A stretch of DNA of 64,000 nt from Jejuia sp049889775 (GTDB lineage: Bacteria > Bacteroidota > Bacteroidia > Flavobacteriales > Flavobacteriaceae): assembly GCA_049889775.1 (NCBI GenBank), contig JBMHCT010000030.1, forward strand, positions 65,295 through 129,294, in the 5' to 3' direction. This document shows positions 20,679-30,235 of this stretch, piece by piece. The translations under genes were made by a program, and so were the position numbers. Under the pieces are notes generated by a model. It was not told where the DNA came from, made no database searches, and was given only the letters and a program-made list of their open reading frames with translations. Each line of letters starts with the position of its first letter. Positions within the stretch are counted from its first letter, which is position 1.

Positions 20679-22313
20679 TTACCTTAAATAATCCATATAC
20701 GTCATTGTATTTCCGAGGATTTGCGCACTTTTGCTAATATGTTCGTCAAACGACTTATAATACTCGTATAAACCTTCTCGATACGCGTAACGCTTCACAA
20801 TTTCTTCAGTAAGCGATTTTAGAATGACTTCTTTATGTTCGTTGATAACGTCATTTTTAGAGGCTCTTAGTCCAGATATCAGGGTTTCATAATCAGATTT
20901 AATGGCATCATTCAAATTTTCTTGTACCGAAGTTTCAAACGCTTTATTAAGTGCTTTTTCAGTATTGGTTATAAATGAAAAATTGTTTTTATCCAAATAA
21001 CTTTTAAAATTTTTGAAATCATTATCTGAAAGCGTAAAGTTTTCAAGATCTAAAGAAGGATTTTTATAATAGTAATCTGTGGCAAAATCAAAAATTAAAT
21101 CACTTTTCAAAATAGCATTTGCAATGGTTGAGTTTTTTATTTTGGTAATGGTAATATCTGGAAAAATACCACCACCGTCATACACTTTTCGTCCGTTTTT
21201 GGTCTTAAACTCGTTATAATTTTCTTGTTTTACGCGTACCGCTTCACCTTTTTCATTTCTATTCCAATAATCTAAAGACTGAATACATCTACCGGAAGGT
21301 GTGTAGTATCTGGAAATTGTAATTTTTACTTGGGTCCCGTAAGTGAGTTGTTTAGGGCGTTGTACTAATCCTTTACCAAAACTTCTGCTTCCCACAATTA
21401 CAGCGCGGTCTAAATCTTGTAAAGTACCAGACACAATTTCACTTGCCGAAGCACTAGAACCGTCAATTAAAACCACTAAAGGAATTTCAGTATCTAATGG
21501 TTCATTGCGGGTAAAATACTGCTTATTGTATTTTTTCACTTTAGATTTTGTAGTCACTACTAATTGGCCTTTTGGTACAAATAAGTTTACAATATTTACA
21601 GCTTCGTTTAGTAAACCGCCAGGGTTTCCTCTTAAATCTAAAATAATATTTTGTGCGCCTTGCGCTTTTAAATCTCTTACGGCGTAACGTGTCTCAGCAG
21701 AAGCTTTTCTGTTGAATTTACTTAAAACAACATACCCTGTTTTACTATTAACCATAGAGTAATGAGGTACTGCTTTTATTTCAACTTCGGCGCGTTCTAT
21801 GGTAGCCGTTTTTGTTTCATTATTTCGTTTAAAAGTTACATTTACCGTGCTTCCTGAAGCGCCTTGCAATAAATTACCAGCATCGTCTTTGTAGTCTGTA
21901 ACAATAATATCGCCAACTTTTATAATTTGATCCCCAGCTTTTAAACCAGCTTTATCTGCAGGATAATCTTTATAAGGCTCCACAATAACCAGCTTATCTT
22001 TTAAGGTTTTTACGCGAGCCCCAATACCTGTATAGTCGCCAGTATTATTTATTCTTGCTGCTTCTACATCTTGTTCGTTCATAAACCGCGTGTAAGGATC
22101 TAAGTCTTCCAGCATACTTTTTATGGCGGTATCCATTAAATCACCAGGATTGGTGTCATCAACATAGTTCATATTGATTTCTTTATATAGGGTGGTAAAG
22201 ATTTCAATCTGTTTAGCGATTTCAAAGAAATCGTTTTTAAACGCAGTTGTGCTTAAGAATACAACTCCTAAAATTAAAACAACTATATATTTCTTTTTTG
22301 GTAGATATTTCAT
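20679..22313 (-). CDS. S41 family C-terminal processing peptidase (CtpA-like)
   Basis: 544 residues. One N-terminal membrane anchor (YIVVLILGVVFLSTTAF). A PDZ domain follows (GIGARVKTLKDKLVIVEPYKDYPADKAGLKAGDQIIKVGD), then the S41 catalytic core with Ser in DGSSASASEIVSG and Lys in RSFGKGLVQ. A C-terminal helical region of about 150 residues ends the protein. It cleaves C-terminal ends of periplasmic proteins. The rnpA gene lies 4 bases upstream of its start, so the two are co-transcribed. Confidence 0.94.
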   Translation of the reverse strand: MKYLPKKKYIVVLILGVVFLSTTAFKNDFFEIAKQIEIFTTLYKEINMNYVDDTNPGDLMDTAIKSMLEDLDPYTRFMNEQDVEAARINNTGDYTGIGARVKTLKDKLVIVEPYKDYPADKAGLKAGDQIIKVGDIIVTDYKDDAGNLLQGASGSTVNVTFKRNNETKTATIERAEVEIKAVPHYSMVNSKTGYVVLSKFNRKASAETRYAVRDLKAQGAQNIILDLRGNPGGLLNEAVNIVNLFVPKGQLVVTTKSKVKKYNKQYFTRNEPLDTEIPLVVLIDGSSASASEIVSGTLQDLDRAVIVGSRSFGKGLVQRPKQLTYGTQVKITISRYYTPSGRCIQSLDYWNRNEKGEAVRVKQENYNEFKTKNGRKVYDGGGIFPDITITKIKNSTIANAILKSDLIFDFATDYYYKNPSLDLENFTLSDNDFKNFKSYLDKNNFSFITNTEKALNKAFETSVQENLNDAIKSDYETLISGLRASKNDVINEHKEVILKSLTEEIVKRYAYREGLYEYYKSFDEHISKSAQILGNTMTYMDYLR

Positions 22314-22317
22314 AGGG

Positions 22318-22698
22318 TTATTTTTTGTCTATTACTTTACTCAAAAATTTATCAAACAAACGCTCCATGGCGTTTTCGATTTGTGCAAATGCGGGCTGCT
22401 CTTTGCCAATGTACAAAATCATAAACGCATGTTGCGTTGTTAAATTGTTAAAATAGTCCGCTTTGTGTAGTCTATAAGCTTCTCTCAATAAACGTTTTAT
22501 TCGGTTTCTGTCTACGGCATTCTTAAAATGTCTTTTTGATACGGAAACACCTGTTTTTGCAATAGATCCATCTTTAAATGTAGTGCCTAAATACACCAAG
22601 CGCAAAGGAAATGCTGAAACAGATTGACCTTCTGAAAACAATTGGTCTATCAGCTTTTTGCTTTTTAGTTTTTCTTTTTTTGGGTAAGTGAATTTCAA
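22318..22698 (-). CDS. rnpA: Ribonuclease P protein component
   Basis: 126 residues, normal for RnpA. The signature is clear: FTYPKKEKLKSKKLIDQLFSEG at the start, RLVYLGT, GVSVSKRHFKNAVDRNRIKRLLREAYRLHK (the RNR RNA-binding motif) and MILYIGKEQPAFAQIENAMERL. It helps the RNase P RNA bind pre-tRNA 5' leaders. rpmH is not next to it, unlike in most bacteria. Confidence 0.96.
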   Translation of the reverse strand: MKFTYPKKEKLKSKKLIDQLFSEGQSVSAFPLRLVYLGTTFKDGSIAKTGVSVSKRHFKNAVDRNRIKRLLREAYRLHKADYFNNLTTQHAFMILYIGKEQPAFAQIENAMERLFDKFLSKVIDKK

Positions 22699-22769
22699 CT
22701 ATTTTTGTTTGACTTTTAAATGCGTTATAAATTTTTCCTTTGACTTTTGAAGAAGACAAAATTAAATAT

Positions 22770-23480
22770 TTAAAGTTCACCATTAAGCAATATAATTTTT
22801 TCACTTGCTAGGTTTCTATAATATTTGATAGGGCAGTTTTTCTTGAATTCCTTATAGGCATCCAAAACCTCTTCCTTACTCACATTTTTCATTAAAACAA
22901 TTTTTCCAAATTTCTTATTCCATTCAAGATTGTTCTGTTTCAATAAATGAATAGTCTCCACAGGATTTTTTAATGCAATTTTAAACCCTAAATCCTCAAT
23001 TATGTCCATTATGATATTTGTATCATAATCAAAATCTTCACCGGTTTCTTTTAGCAAATCAGCGTACTCCTTTAATATATTTAGTTTTTCAAAAGAGGAT
23101 TCAATAAATGTCATATTTTTAAATGCCATATCTACCCATTTATATGAAGAAGCGTAGTTTTTAAGATGACGTTCACCACGAATTAGAAAGCAAATAATTA
23201 GAAAATATAGATATGAGTAATCTTTTGGATCTAGGGGTGTAATAGCTTTTTTGTAGTGAGCAACAGCAAGTGCATATTCTTCAGCATCCCAATAAATAAA
23301 ACCTATTTCATTATGATATCTTACTTCAAAAGCGGTTGAACCAAAAGTACTCTTAATAGTTTTTACATAATTGTCCACTAAATTTATTTTTTCCCTGTAG
23401 TTTGATCGGGGCAAATCTCTCATCAATTTCAAACCCAGTTCTCTTGGTAAAAACTCCTCTTCGTAACCCTTTTTAATCAT
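22770..23480 (-). CDS. TPR-like helical protein, unknown function
   Basis: 236 residues, cytoplasmic (no signal or membrane segment). A tetratricopeptide-like segment is visible: NEIGFIYWDAEEYALAVAHYKKAITPLDPKDYSYLYFLIICFLIRGERHLKNYASSYKWVDMAFKN. The C-terminal third (AYKEFKKNCPIKYYRNLASEKIILLNGEL) is conserved-looking but not recognised. It lies 71 bases upstream of rnpA on the same strand. No function is proposed. Confidence 0.7.
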   Translation of the reverse strand: MIKKGYEEEFLPRELGLKLMRDLPRSNYREKINLVDNYVKTIKSTFGSTAFEVRYHNEIGFIYWDAEEYALAVAHYKKAITPLDPKDYSYLYFLIICFLIRGERHLKNYASSYKWVDMAFKNMTFIESSFEKLNILKEYADLLKETGEDFDYDTNIIMDIIEDLGFKIALKNPVETIHLLKQNNLEWNKKFGKIVLMKNVSKEEVLDAYKEFKKNCPIKYYRNLASEKIILLNGEL

Positions 23481-23660
23481 TTTCTAAAGCGGTTTTGCCA
23501 TTGTTACAAGCGACATAAAACGAAAATAATCGAATTTTTTAAATAATCACCCCCTTATTATTAAATATAAGAAAGCGAAGACATCATGACCAATGTCATA
23601 TAATAACTCTCAGTATTGCAATAATTTAACACCCTAAAAATCAATAAAAAAGATTGGGTT

Positions 23661-25511
23661 ATGGGCAATATGAATGTCATCAAACTGGAGAAGAAAAAAG
23701 ATAGGGCAAATTACGTACACCACCTATTAAATGATATTGAAGCCTTGGATATTATGTTGGAAAACAACATGATAGAAACCGAGCCAATTCGTATTGGGGC
23801 AGAACAAGAGTTTTGTTTGGTAAAACCAAATTTTTCCCCCAGCAGCAACGCTCTAGAGATTTTAAAGGATATAAATGACGATCACTTTACTACCGAAATT
23901 GGAAATTATAACCTGGAGGCTAACCTTGATCCGTTAGAATTAAGGGGCGAATGTTTTTCAAAGTTGCATGAGCAATTAAAAACGTTGCTTAAAAAAGCTG
24001 AAGAAGCTGCAAAAAAACGAGATACAAAAATTGTACTTACTGGAATTTTACCCTCTATCGGATTAGACAATATCGGGGAAAACCATATGACGCCACTTAA
24101 ACGATATACCGTTTTAAACGAGGCGATTATGGATTCTAGAAAACAAGATTTTAATATCCATATTCAAGGTGTTGATGAGTTGAATTTGCTGTTCGACTCT
24201 GTGATGTTGGAGGGCTGCAACACCAGTTTTCAAATGCATTTGCAGGTAAACCCCCATGAGTTTATAGACACTTATAATTGGGCTCAAGCTATTGCAGGAC
24301 CTGTTTTAAGCGCGTGTACCAATTCGCCGTTGCTCTTCGGAAAGGAATTATGGAATGAAACTAGAATTGCCTTGTTTACCCAAAGTATTGATACACGAGC
24401 AAATTCATTCTTACTTAATGAAAATCAATCAAGAGTTAGTTTTGGGAAAAATTGGTACACCGGTTCTATTACTGATATTTTTAAGGACAACATATCTCGC
24501 TTCAGAAGTTTTTTAACTACAAATTATATAAAAGACAGCGTTGATTTACTGAAAAACAATCAAATTCCAAAGTTGTTGGCGTTGCAATTACATAGCGGTA
24601 CAGTGTATCCTTGGAATCGCGTTTGTTATGGGCTTTCAAATGATAAACCTCATTTAAGAATTGAAAACAGATACATTCCATCTGGTCCAACTATGGCGGA
24701 TGAAATTGCTAATATGGTGTTTTGGGTTGGTGTAATGATGGGCAAAACCAAAAAGTATAACAACATTCACAAGCAATGGGATTTTAAAGATGTAAAAACC
24801 AATTTTTTCAATGCAGCGCGCTATGGAATGGCCGCACAAATATATTGGGATGGCAAATATATGTCTTGTCAAGATTTAATAATTGATGAGCTATTACCAA
24901 TGGCTTATAAGGGGCTTTACAAATTTGGTATAGCACCAAAAGATGCCGAATATTATTTAGCCATTATAAAGAATAGAGTAAGAGCGTTAAATGGTTCAGA
25001 GTGGAGTATAAGAAGCTATAGGCATTTATTGAAGAGCCATAAACCTTTTGAGGCGATGCAAATTTTAACATCTCAAATCTATGAAAAGCAAATTAGGGAT
25101 TATCCAGTCTCAACGTGGCGCTTACTTGGAGAAACAACAGAGTTGCCAGAAAAAAGCAATAAAGTTGTGAAGCATATTATGCAAACCGATGTTTTTTCGG
25201 TGTATGAAAATGATAGCATTGAGCTGGTAGTACATATTATGAAATGGAAGAACATTCACCATATGCCAGTAATTAATCATGAAAAAGAGCTTGTAGGTGT
25301 TCTGTCTTGGAGAGATATTGAAGCGTTTGAAAACCTTAAGGAAGTCAATTCGCAATGTGTTGGAAGTGTAATGACAGCGGAAGTGATTTCAATTACAGAT
25401 CAAACAAAAATACCAGATGCAAAAGCTTTGATGAACCTGCACAATATTCATTTTTTGCCAGTGGTAAAGCAGAATAAATTAATCGGATTAATAAGCTCTA
25501 AAGATGTATAA
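23661..25511 (+). CDS. Glutamate-cysteine-ligase-like (GCS2) enzyme with two CBS domains
   Basis: 616 residues. Residues about 30-400 belong to the glutamine-synthetase-like GCS2 superfamily (IGAEQEFCLV, a metal/ATP site; NYNLEANLDP; SFQMHLQV; LRIENRYIPSGPT; NGSEWSI). Residues about 490-615 hold two CBS repeats (MQTDVFSVYENDSIELVVHIMKWKNIHHMPVI and VMTAEVISITDQTKIPDAKALMNLHNIHFLPVV), which usually sense adenosine nucleotides. The enzyme would join a glutamate or another amino acid to an amine in an ATP-dependent step; the acceptor is not known. The downstream deacylase gene overlaps by 8 bases, so the two act together. Confidence 0.85.
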   Translation: MGNMNVIKLEKKKDRANYVHHLLNDIEALDIMLENNMIETEPIRIGAEQEFCLVKPNFSPSSNALEILKDINDDHFTTEIGNYNLEANLDPLELRGECFSKLHEQLKTLLKKAEEAAKKRDTKIVLTGILPSIGLDNIGENHMTPLKRYTVLNEAIMDSRKQDFNIHIQGVDELNLLFDSVMLEGCNTSFQMHLQVNPHEFIDTYNWAQAIAGPVLSACTNSPLLFGKELWNETRIALFTQSIDTRANSFLLNENQSRVSFGKNWYTGSITDIFKDNISRFRSFLTTNYIKDSVDLLKNNQIPKLLALQLHSGTVYPWNRVCYGLSNDKPHLRIENRYIPSGPTMADEIANMVFWVGVMMGKTKKYNNIHKQWDFKDVKTNFFNAARYGMAAQIYWDGKYMSCQDLIIDELLPMAYKGLYKFGIAPKDAEYYLAIIKNRVRALNGSEWSIRSYRHLLKSHKPFEAMQILTSQIYEKQIRDYPVSTWRLLGETTELPEKSNKVVKHIMQTDVFSVYENDSIELVVHIMKWKNIHHMPVINHEKELVGVLSWRDIEAFENLKEVNSQCVGSVMTAEVISITDQTKIPDAKALMNLHNIHFLPVVKQNKLIGLISSKDV

Positions 25512-26685
25512 GTTGAAGGAAGTGCAGAAAACTGAAACACCAGAGAAAGAAGAAAAAACACATGTACTTTTTAAAGTTGAAAAGGGTGTAAACTTGCCTA
25601 CAGTTGTGTTTTTTAGCGGTATTCATGGTAATGAAAAAGCTGGTGTTGTAGCATTACAACACATACAAAAAACAGTGGAAAGTTTGCATTTAAAAGGAAA
25701 CGTATACGGTGTTTTAGGAAACTTAAAAGCCCTTGAAAGCAACCAACGTTACATTGACGAGGACTTAAACAGGTTGTGGACAGAGGAAAGGCTTAACCAG
25801 ATACTCTCAAAAACTAATGTTAATGTTGAAGAAAAGCAAGCACAAGCGCTTTTTGTGTTATTACACCAAATTATTAATAAGCATAACGGACCATTATATT
25901 TTATTGATTTACATACCACTTCAAGTAAAACCCTGCCTTTCGTTACCATTAATGACGCTATGATTAACAGGGAGTTTTCTAAGCAATTTCCTGTGCCCAT
26001 AGTTTTGGGTATTGAAGAGTATTTAGAGGGCCCTTTACTAAGCTATATTAATACCTTAGGTTTTGTTTCAATTGGCTTTGAATCTGGACATCATATGGGT
26101 ATTGCCTCAGTTCAAAATAATATTGCCTTTATAAATTTAGCGCTGGTGTACACAGGAGTTTTGGAAGAAAATCAAGTGGATGTGATGACCTTTAGGGAAA
26201 CCTTAAAAATAGCTTCAGAACATATTCATAACTTTTTTGAAATTATTCATCTTCAGAAAATATCAAAAACGGACGATTTTAAAATGAATGATGGATTTAA
26301 AAGTTTTCAACCTATAGAAAAAGGCACTCTAGTCGCAAGATTAAATACCACTGAAATCCTATCTGAACACGAAGGTTATATGTTTATGCCTTTGTACCAA
26401 AAAAAGGGTAATGAAGGGTATTTTGTAATACGTTATGTTCCCAGATTTATATTAAGGGCGTCAAAACATTTAAGACGTTTTAAGGCAGACACCATTCTAA
26501 CGTTATTACCAGGTGTGTCTTGGTCTAACAAATCAAAAGGTGTACTTCGTGTAAATTTGAAGATTGCCAAGTATTTTACTAAACCAATTTTTCATGTACT
26601 TGGTTATAGAAGCAGGCAAGTATCGCCTACACATTTGTTTTTATATAATCGGGAACGTGTGGCAAAAACTAAATTGTATAAATAA
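25504..26685 (+). CDS. AstE/AspA-type zinc-dependent deacylase (M14-like)
   Basis: 393 residues. Zinc ligands are visible in FFSGIHGNEKAG (His and Glu of HxxE) and in YFIDLHTTS (second His). DLNRLW supplies the conserved Arg. The family comprises succinylglutamate desuccinylases and aspartoacylases, which hydrolyse an N-acyl amino-acid bond. It overlaps the GCS2-CBS gene by 8 bases, so it probably acts on the product or the substrate of that ligase. True substrate not shown by the sequence. Confidence 0.87.
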   Translation: MYKLKEVQKTETPEKEEKTHVLFKVEKGVNLPTVVFFSGIHGNEKAGVVALQHIQKTVESLHLKGNVYGVLGNLKALESNQRYIDEDLNRLWTEERLNQILSKTNVNVEEKQAQALFVLLHQIINKHNGPLYFIDLHTTSSKTLPFVTINDAMINREFSKQFPVPIVLGIEEYLEGPLLSYINTLGFVSIGFESGHHMGIASVQNNIAFINLALVYTGVLEENQVDVMTFRETLKIASEHIHNFFEIIHLQKISKTDDFKMNDGFKSFQPIEKGTLVARLNTTEILSEHEGYMFMPLYQKKGNEGYFVIRYVPRFILRASKHLRRFKADTILTLLPGVSWSNKSKGVLRVNLKIAKYFTKPIFHVLGYRSRQVSPTHLFLYNRERVAKTKLYK

Positions 26686-26686
26686 A

Positions 26687-26723
26687 ACCTCTTAGTGGCT
26701 ATGCTTTTTTATCACCAAGAGGT
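26687..26723. terminator. Bidirectional terminator between convergent genes
   Basis: ACCTCTTAGTG and CACCAAGAGGT pair with one mismatch around a 15-base loop. A-rich and T-rich flanks lie on both sides. It sits between the stop codons of the convergent AstE-like and M1 peptidase genes. Confidence 0.7.
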
Positions 26724-26729
26724 ATAGTT

Positions 26730-28559
26730 TTATTTTTCAATTTTATTGTTAGAAGATTCGACATCAGCCATTAAACCACTAGGATCAATTTGAACAGATT
26801 TTATTTCCTTTTCAGTATTAAAGGTATAAGTTGGATATGCCCAAGCCCAATCTTTTATTACAGTTGCTGAGGTTGGTTTTTCACCACGCATTATTTGTAA
26901 AGGGATGTAAAAGTCTTCTGTTGATCCATCTTCATAGGTTACAGCAATATCAATAGGCATTGGCATTAAGCCTTTGCGCTCTAAAGTTACGGTGCTTCCT
27001 TTAACAGATTTTACAGCATAATCAATGGTGTTGGTGGTTTGTCCAAAATCGGTTAAATACCAATCTAATTCTAAACCAGAAACTTTTTCAGCAACACGAA
27101 TAAAATCATTTGGTGTGGGGTGTTTAAATGCCCAAGTATCAAAGTAAGATTTAATGGTCTTTTTTAGGTTTTCAGCACCAATTACATAAGCCAATTGCGC
27201 CATAAATACTTCGCCTTTACTGTACGCCGAAATACCATACACTTGATTGTATTCATAGCGATCAGCATGCGTAGTTAAAGGTTGTTCTTTACCAGATTTA
27301 GCTAAATAATAATAGCCTCTGTAGGCATTTTTTGCAGGGTTTGGTTCATTTTTGTCAAAAATAGCAGCCATAACCCAATCGCTTATATAGCTTGTAAAAC
27401 CTTCGTCCATCCACTCATGTTTCGCTTCGTTCGTAGCTAACAAAAATTGAAACCAAGTATGCGCCATTTCGTGAGCTGTTACACCTACCAAACTGCCAAA
27501 CTTTCTATTGCCTGTAATTAGGGTACACATGGCATATTCCATACCACCATCACCACCTTGAATTATAGAATACTGATCATACGGATATGTGCCTATATGC
27601 TCACTAAAATATTGCATCAACTCCACCGCTTTGGGCTGCATCTTTTTCCAATTCTCCAATTTGTCTTTTTCTAGAGTACTTTTATAGTAGAAGTTCAACA
27701 ATGGTCCATTGGGCACTTGCATGGTGTCATGAATGTATTCTGGGTCTGCAGCCCAAGTAAAGTCGTGTACCTTTGGAGCTGTAAAATGCAGTGTTTTCTT
27801 GTCGCCGTTTGTTGTTTCGTTTTTTAAATACCCAGTGCCTCCTACTACATAATTCTTATCAATGGTCAATTTAACATCAAAATCACCCCAAACCCCATGA
27901 AACTCTCTTCCGATGTACGGATCTGCATGCCAACCTTCAAAGTCATATTCTGCTAATTTAGGATACCATTGCGTCATTGAAAGCGCAACCCCTTCTTTGT
28001 TATTTCGACCAGAACGGCGAATTTGAAGTGGTACTTGTGCATCAAAATCCATATTAAACGTTACACTTTCACCCGGTTTAATGGGTGCATCCAACTTCAC
28101 TTCTAAAACAGTGCCAACAGTTTCATGAGTAACAGGTTTTCCGTTTTGAGTAAGCGTATTCACTTTTATATAACCAATTTCATTAGGCTGTAATTTACTA
28201 ATGCGATCACCTACTCTTGGGTCTGGATCTGCAATAGTTCTAGAGCGCACATCCATTTCACTTCCTGGTTGAAACGCATTAAAGTATAAGTGATAAAACA
28301 CTTTGTCTAAAACATCTGGCGAATTGTTGGTATAAACAAGTTCTTGTTTTCCTTTATATTGATAGGTGTTTACATCCATATCAATCTCCATTTTATAATC
28401 TGCATGTTGTTGCCAATAGGAGGCTTGTTGCGACGGAGTACTAGTAAACACAGGAGTATTGGGAGCAGGTGGAGGCGCAACCTCAACCGCATTTTGTGAA
28501 TTTTTACATGATGTAAAAACAAAAGAAACAAGCAAAGTAAAACAAAAAATATTCTTCAT
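26730..28559 (-). CDS. M1 family aminopeptidase lipoprotein
   Basis: 609 residues. Lipoprotein signal ending VFTSC (Cys19). The gluzincin site is intact: TAHEMAHTWFQ gives HExxH, and 18 residues on WMDEGFTSY supplies the third zinc ligand Glu. GGMEYAMC stands in the place of the exopeptidase GxMEN motif. The N-terminal domain is the usual M1 saddle. It would remove N-terminal residues from peptides outside the inner membrane. Followed on the same strand, but upstream, by the S8 peptidase gene 44 bases away. Confidence 0.93.
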   Translation of the reverse strand: MKNIFCFTLLVSFVFTSCKNSQNAVEVAPPPAPNTPVFTSTPSQQASYWQQHADYKMEIDMDVNTYQYKGKQELVYTNNSPDVLDKVFYHLYFNAFQPGSEMDVRSRTIADPDPRVGDRISKLQPNEIGYIKVNTLTQNGKPVTHETVGTVLEVKLDAPIKPGESVTFNMDFDAQVPLQIRRSGRNNKEGVALSMTQWYPKLAEYDFEGWHADPYIGREFHGVWGDFDVKLTIDKNYVVGGTGYLKNETTNGDKKTLHFTAPKVHDFTWAADPEYIHDTMQVPNGPLLNFYYKSTLEKDKLENWKKMQPKAVELMQYFSEHIGTYPYDQYSIIQGGDGGMEYAMCTLITGNRKFGSLVGVTAHEMAHTWFQFLLATNEAKHEWMDEGFTSYISDWVMAAIFDKNEPNPAKNAYRGYYYLAKSGKEQPLTTHADRYEYNQVYGISAYSKGEVFMAQLAYVIGAENLKKTIKSYFDTWAFKHPTPNDFIRVAEKVSGLELDWYLTDFGQTTNTIDYAVKSVKGSTVTLERKGLMPMPIDIAVTYEDGSTEDFYIPLQIMRGEKPTSATVIKDWAWAYPTYTFNTEKEIKSVQIDPSGLMADVESSNNKIEK

Positions 28560-28603
28560 AATTAGTGCTATAAAAGAGGTTATTTAAAAGCTGTATTTTG
28601 AAA

Positions 28604-30211
28604 TTAGTTTACCATTTTAGACGCCATAATTAAAGCATTATAGGCATTTACAATTTTACCGGATTTTACAATATCCGCGTAAGGTTGAATATCATCAGTA
28701 TTGCCTCCAACAACAACTTTGGTTTTTATATCTAAACCAGAGTCCATAATGATTTTTTTAACCTGAGCCGCGGACAGAGAAGGGTAATACGAGCGTATTA
28801 ATGCCGCTACACCCGCTACACCAGGGGCAGCCATAGAAGTGCCGCCTTTAGTATCATATTCGTTTTCTGGAGTTGTAGAATACACTTGCGCACCAGGAGC
28901 GAATACATCTACATTGCTTTTTCCATAATTTGAAAAGCCTGCTAACAAACCAGATCCGTATTTAGGGGCTAAGGCACCAACACGAATGTAAGTATCTGAG
29001 ATTTCTTGTCCGTTGATATTATCATCAGGAAAATTAGGTTCAACATCAACATTTTTACTGTCGTTACCAGCGGCATGAACAAAAACTACATCTTTTTCTG
29101 AGGCATAGGCTATAGCATCTCTAACCACATCACTATGCGGAGAAAAACTCTTACCAAAGCTTCCATTAATAACTGTGGCACCATTATCCACAGCATAGCG
29201 AATGGCCAACGCAACATCTTTATCATATTCATCCCCATTTGGTACCGCTCTAATGCTCATAATTTCTACATTATTCGCAACACCATTTGCACCTTTGCCA
29301 TTATTGCGTTCTGCGGCAATGATACCTGCAACATGAGTACCGTGACTTTCATCTTTAACTACTGGTTTTACATTGCTGTTGCCATAAAACTTGGTGTTCA
29401 TATTATTGGGGTCGTCACCGTTTTTTCTACCCTCAAATGTTTTATTTAAACTATAGTTTAAGCGTTCGTTTATACTTTTTAAGCCATCTTTAATTTCAGT
29501 TACGGCATCTGCCATAGATTCTAGACCATTACTAAACATATATTGTGCTATTTGTTTTGCTTGACTTAAGGCCTGATCCTCGGTTTTTATTCCCGCTACA
29601 TCCTTTTGTGTATATTCAGATTTCCCAAAGTGCTTGGTTAAGGTTTCGTCGGTATTTTTAACTTGTTGGTAAATCTGCTCATACTGTGTTTTTCGCTCAC
29701 TCCATAATTTATAAGACTTGTCATATTCTTCTTGAGCTCTCTTGTAATCTGGATTATTAGTATCTCCACTTGCCAAAATTCTAGTATATTCCAATTGCTC
29801 ATGATAACCATCTCCTAAAAAGTTCCACCCATGCACATCGTCAATGTAACCATTGTTGTCATCATCTTTTCCGTTGCCTGGTTTTTCACCTTTATTCGTC
29901 CAAATATTATCATCTAAATCTTCATGATCTATGTCAATACCAGAATCAATTACAGCAACAATAACTTTTTTCCCTTTCTTATTTTTTATTATTTCAGCGT
30001 AAGCTTTATCTACACTCATTCCTGGAATGGTGTCTTTTAGTAAGTCTAAATGCCCCCAGTTATGTTTTTCAGTTTCTGTTAAATCGGAAACTTTTAAAGG
30101 AATAGCATCAATATTTTCCTCTGGTGTTAGTAAAATTGCACTAGAACCTCCGCAACCCGCTAGTATTAAAGATGCTGCTGTTACAAAAGTTAAATTTCTA
30201 ATTGTTCTCAT
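28604..30211 (-). CDS. S8 (subtilisin-like) serine peptidase lipoprotein
   Basis: 535 residues. Lipoprotein signal ends LILAGC (Cys20). The catalytic triad is visible: Asp in VAVIDSGIDIDHEDL, His in DESHGTHVAGIIAAE and Ser in GGTSMAAPGVAG. An insert of roughly 130 largely helical, charged residues separates the Asp and His segments, longer than in classical subtilisins. It would degrade proteins in the periplasm or at the surface. Probably shares a transcript with the M1 peptidase downstream (44 bases) and the hydrolase upstream (24 bases). Confidence 0.94.
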   Translation of the reverse strand: MRTIRNLTFVTAASLILAGCGGSSAILLTPEENIDAIPLKVSDLTETEKHNWGHLDLLKDTIPGMSVDKAYAEIIKNKKGKKVIVAVIDSGIDIDHEDLDDNIWTNKGEKPGNGKDDDNNGYIDDVHGWNFLGDGYHEQLEYTRILASGDTNNPDYKRAQEEYDKSYKLWSERKTQYEQIYQQVKNTDETLTKHFGKSEYTQKDVAGIKTEDQALSQAKQIAQYMFSNGLESMADAVTEIKDGLKSINERLNYSLNKTFEGRKNGDDPNNMNTKFYGNSNVKPVVKDESHGTHVAGIIAAERNNGKGANGVANNVEIMSIRAVPNGDEYDKDVALAIRYAVDNGATVINGSFGKSFSPHSDVVRDAIAYASEKDVVFVHAAGNDSKNVDVEPNFPDDNINGQEISDTYIRVGALAPKYGSGLLAGFSNYGKSNVDVFAPGAQVYSTTPENEYDTKGGTSMAAPGVAGVAALIRSYYPSLSAAQVKKIIMDSGLDIKTKVVVGGNTDDIQPYADIVKSGKIVNAYNALIMASKMVN

Positions 30212-30235
30212 TGTTATTATTTGAATTAGTCTTTC

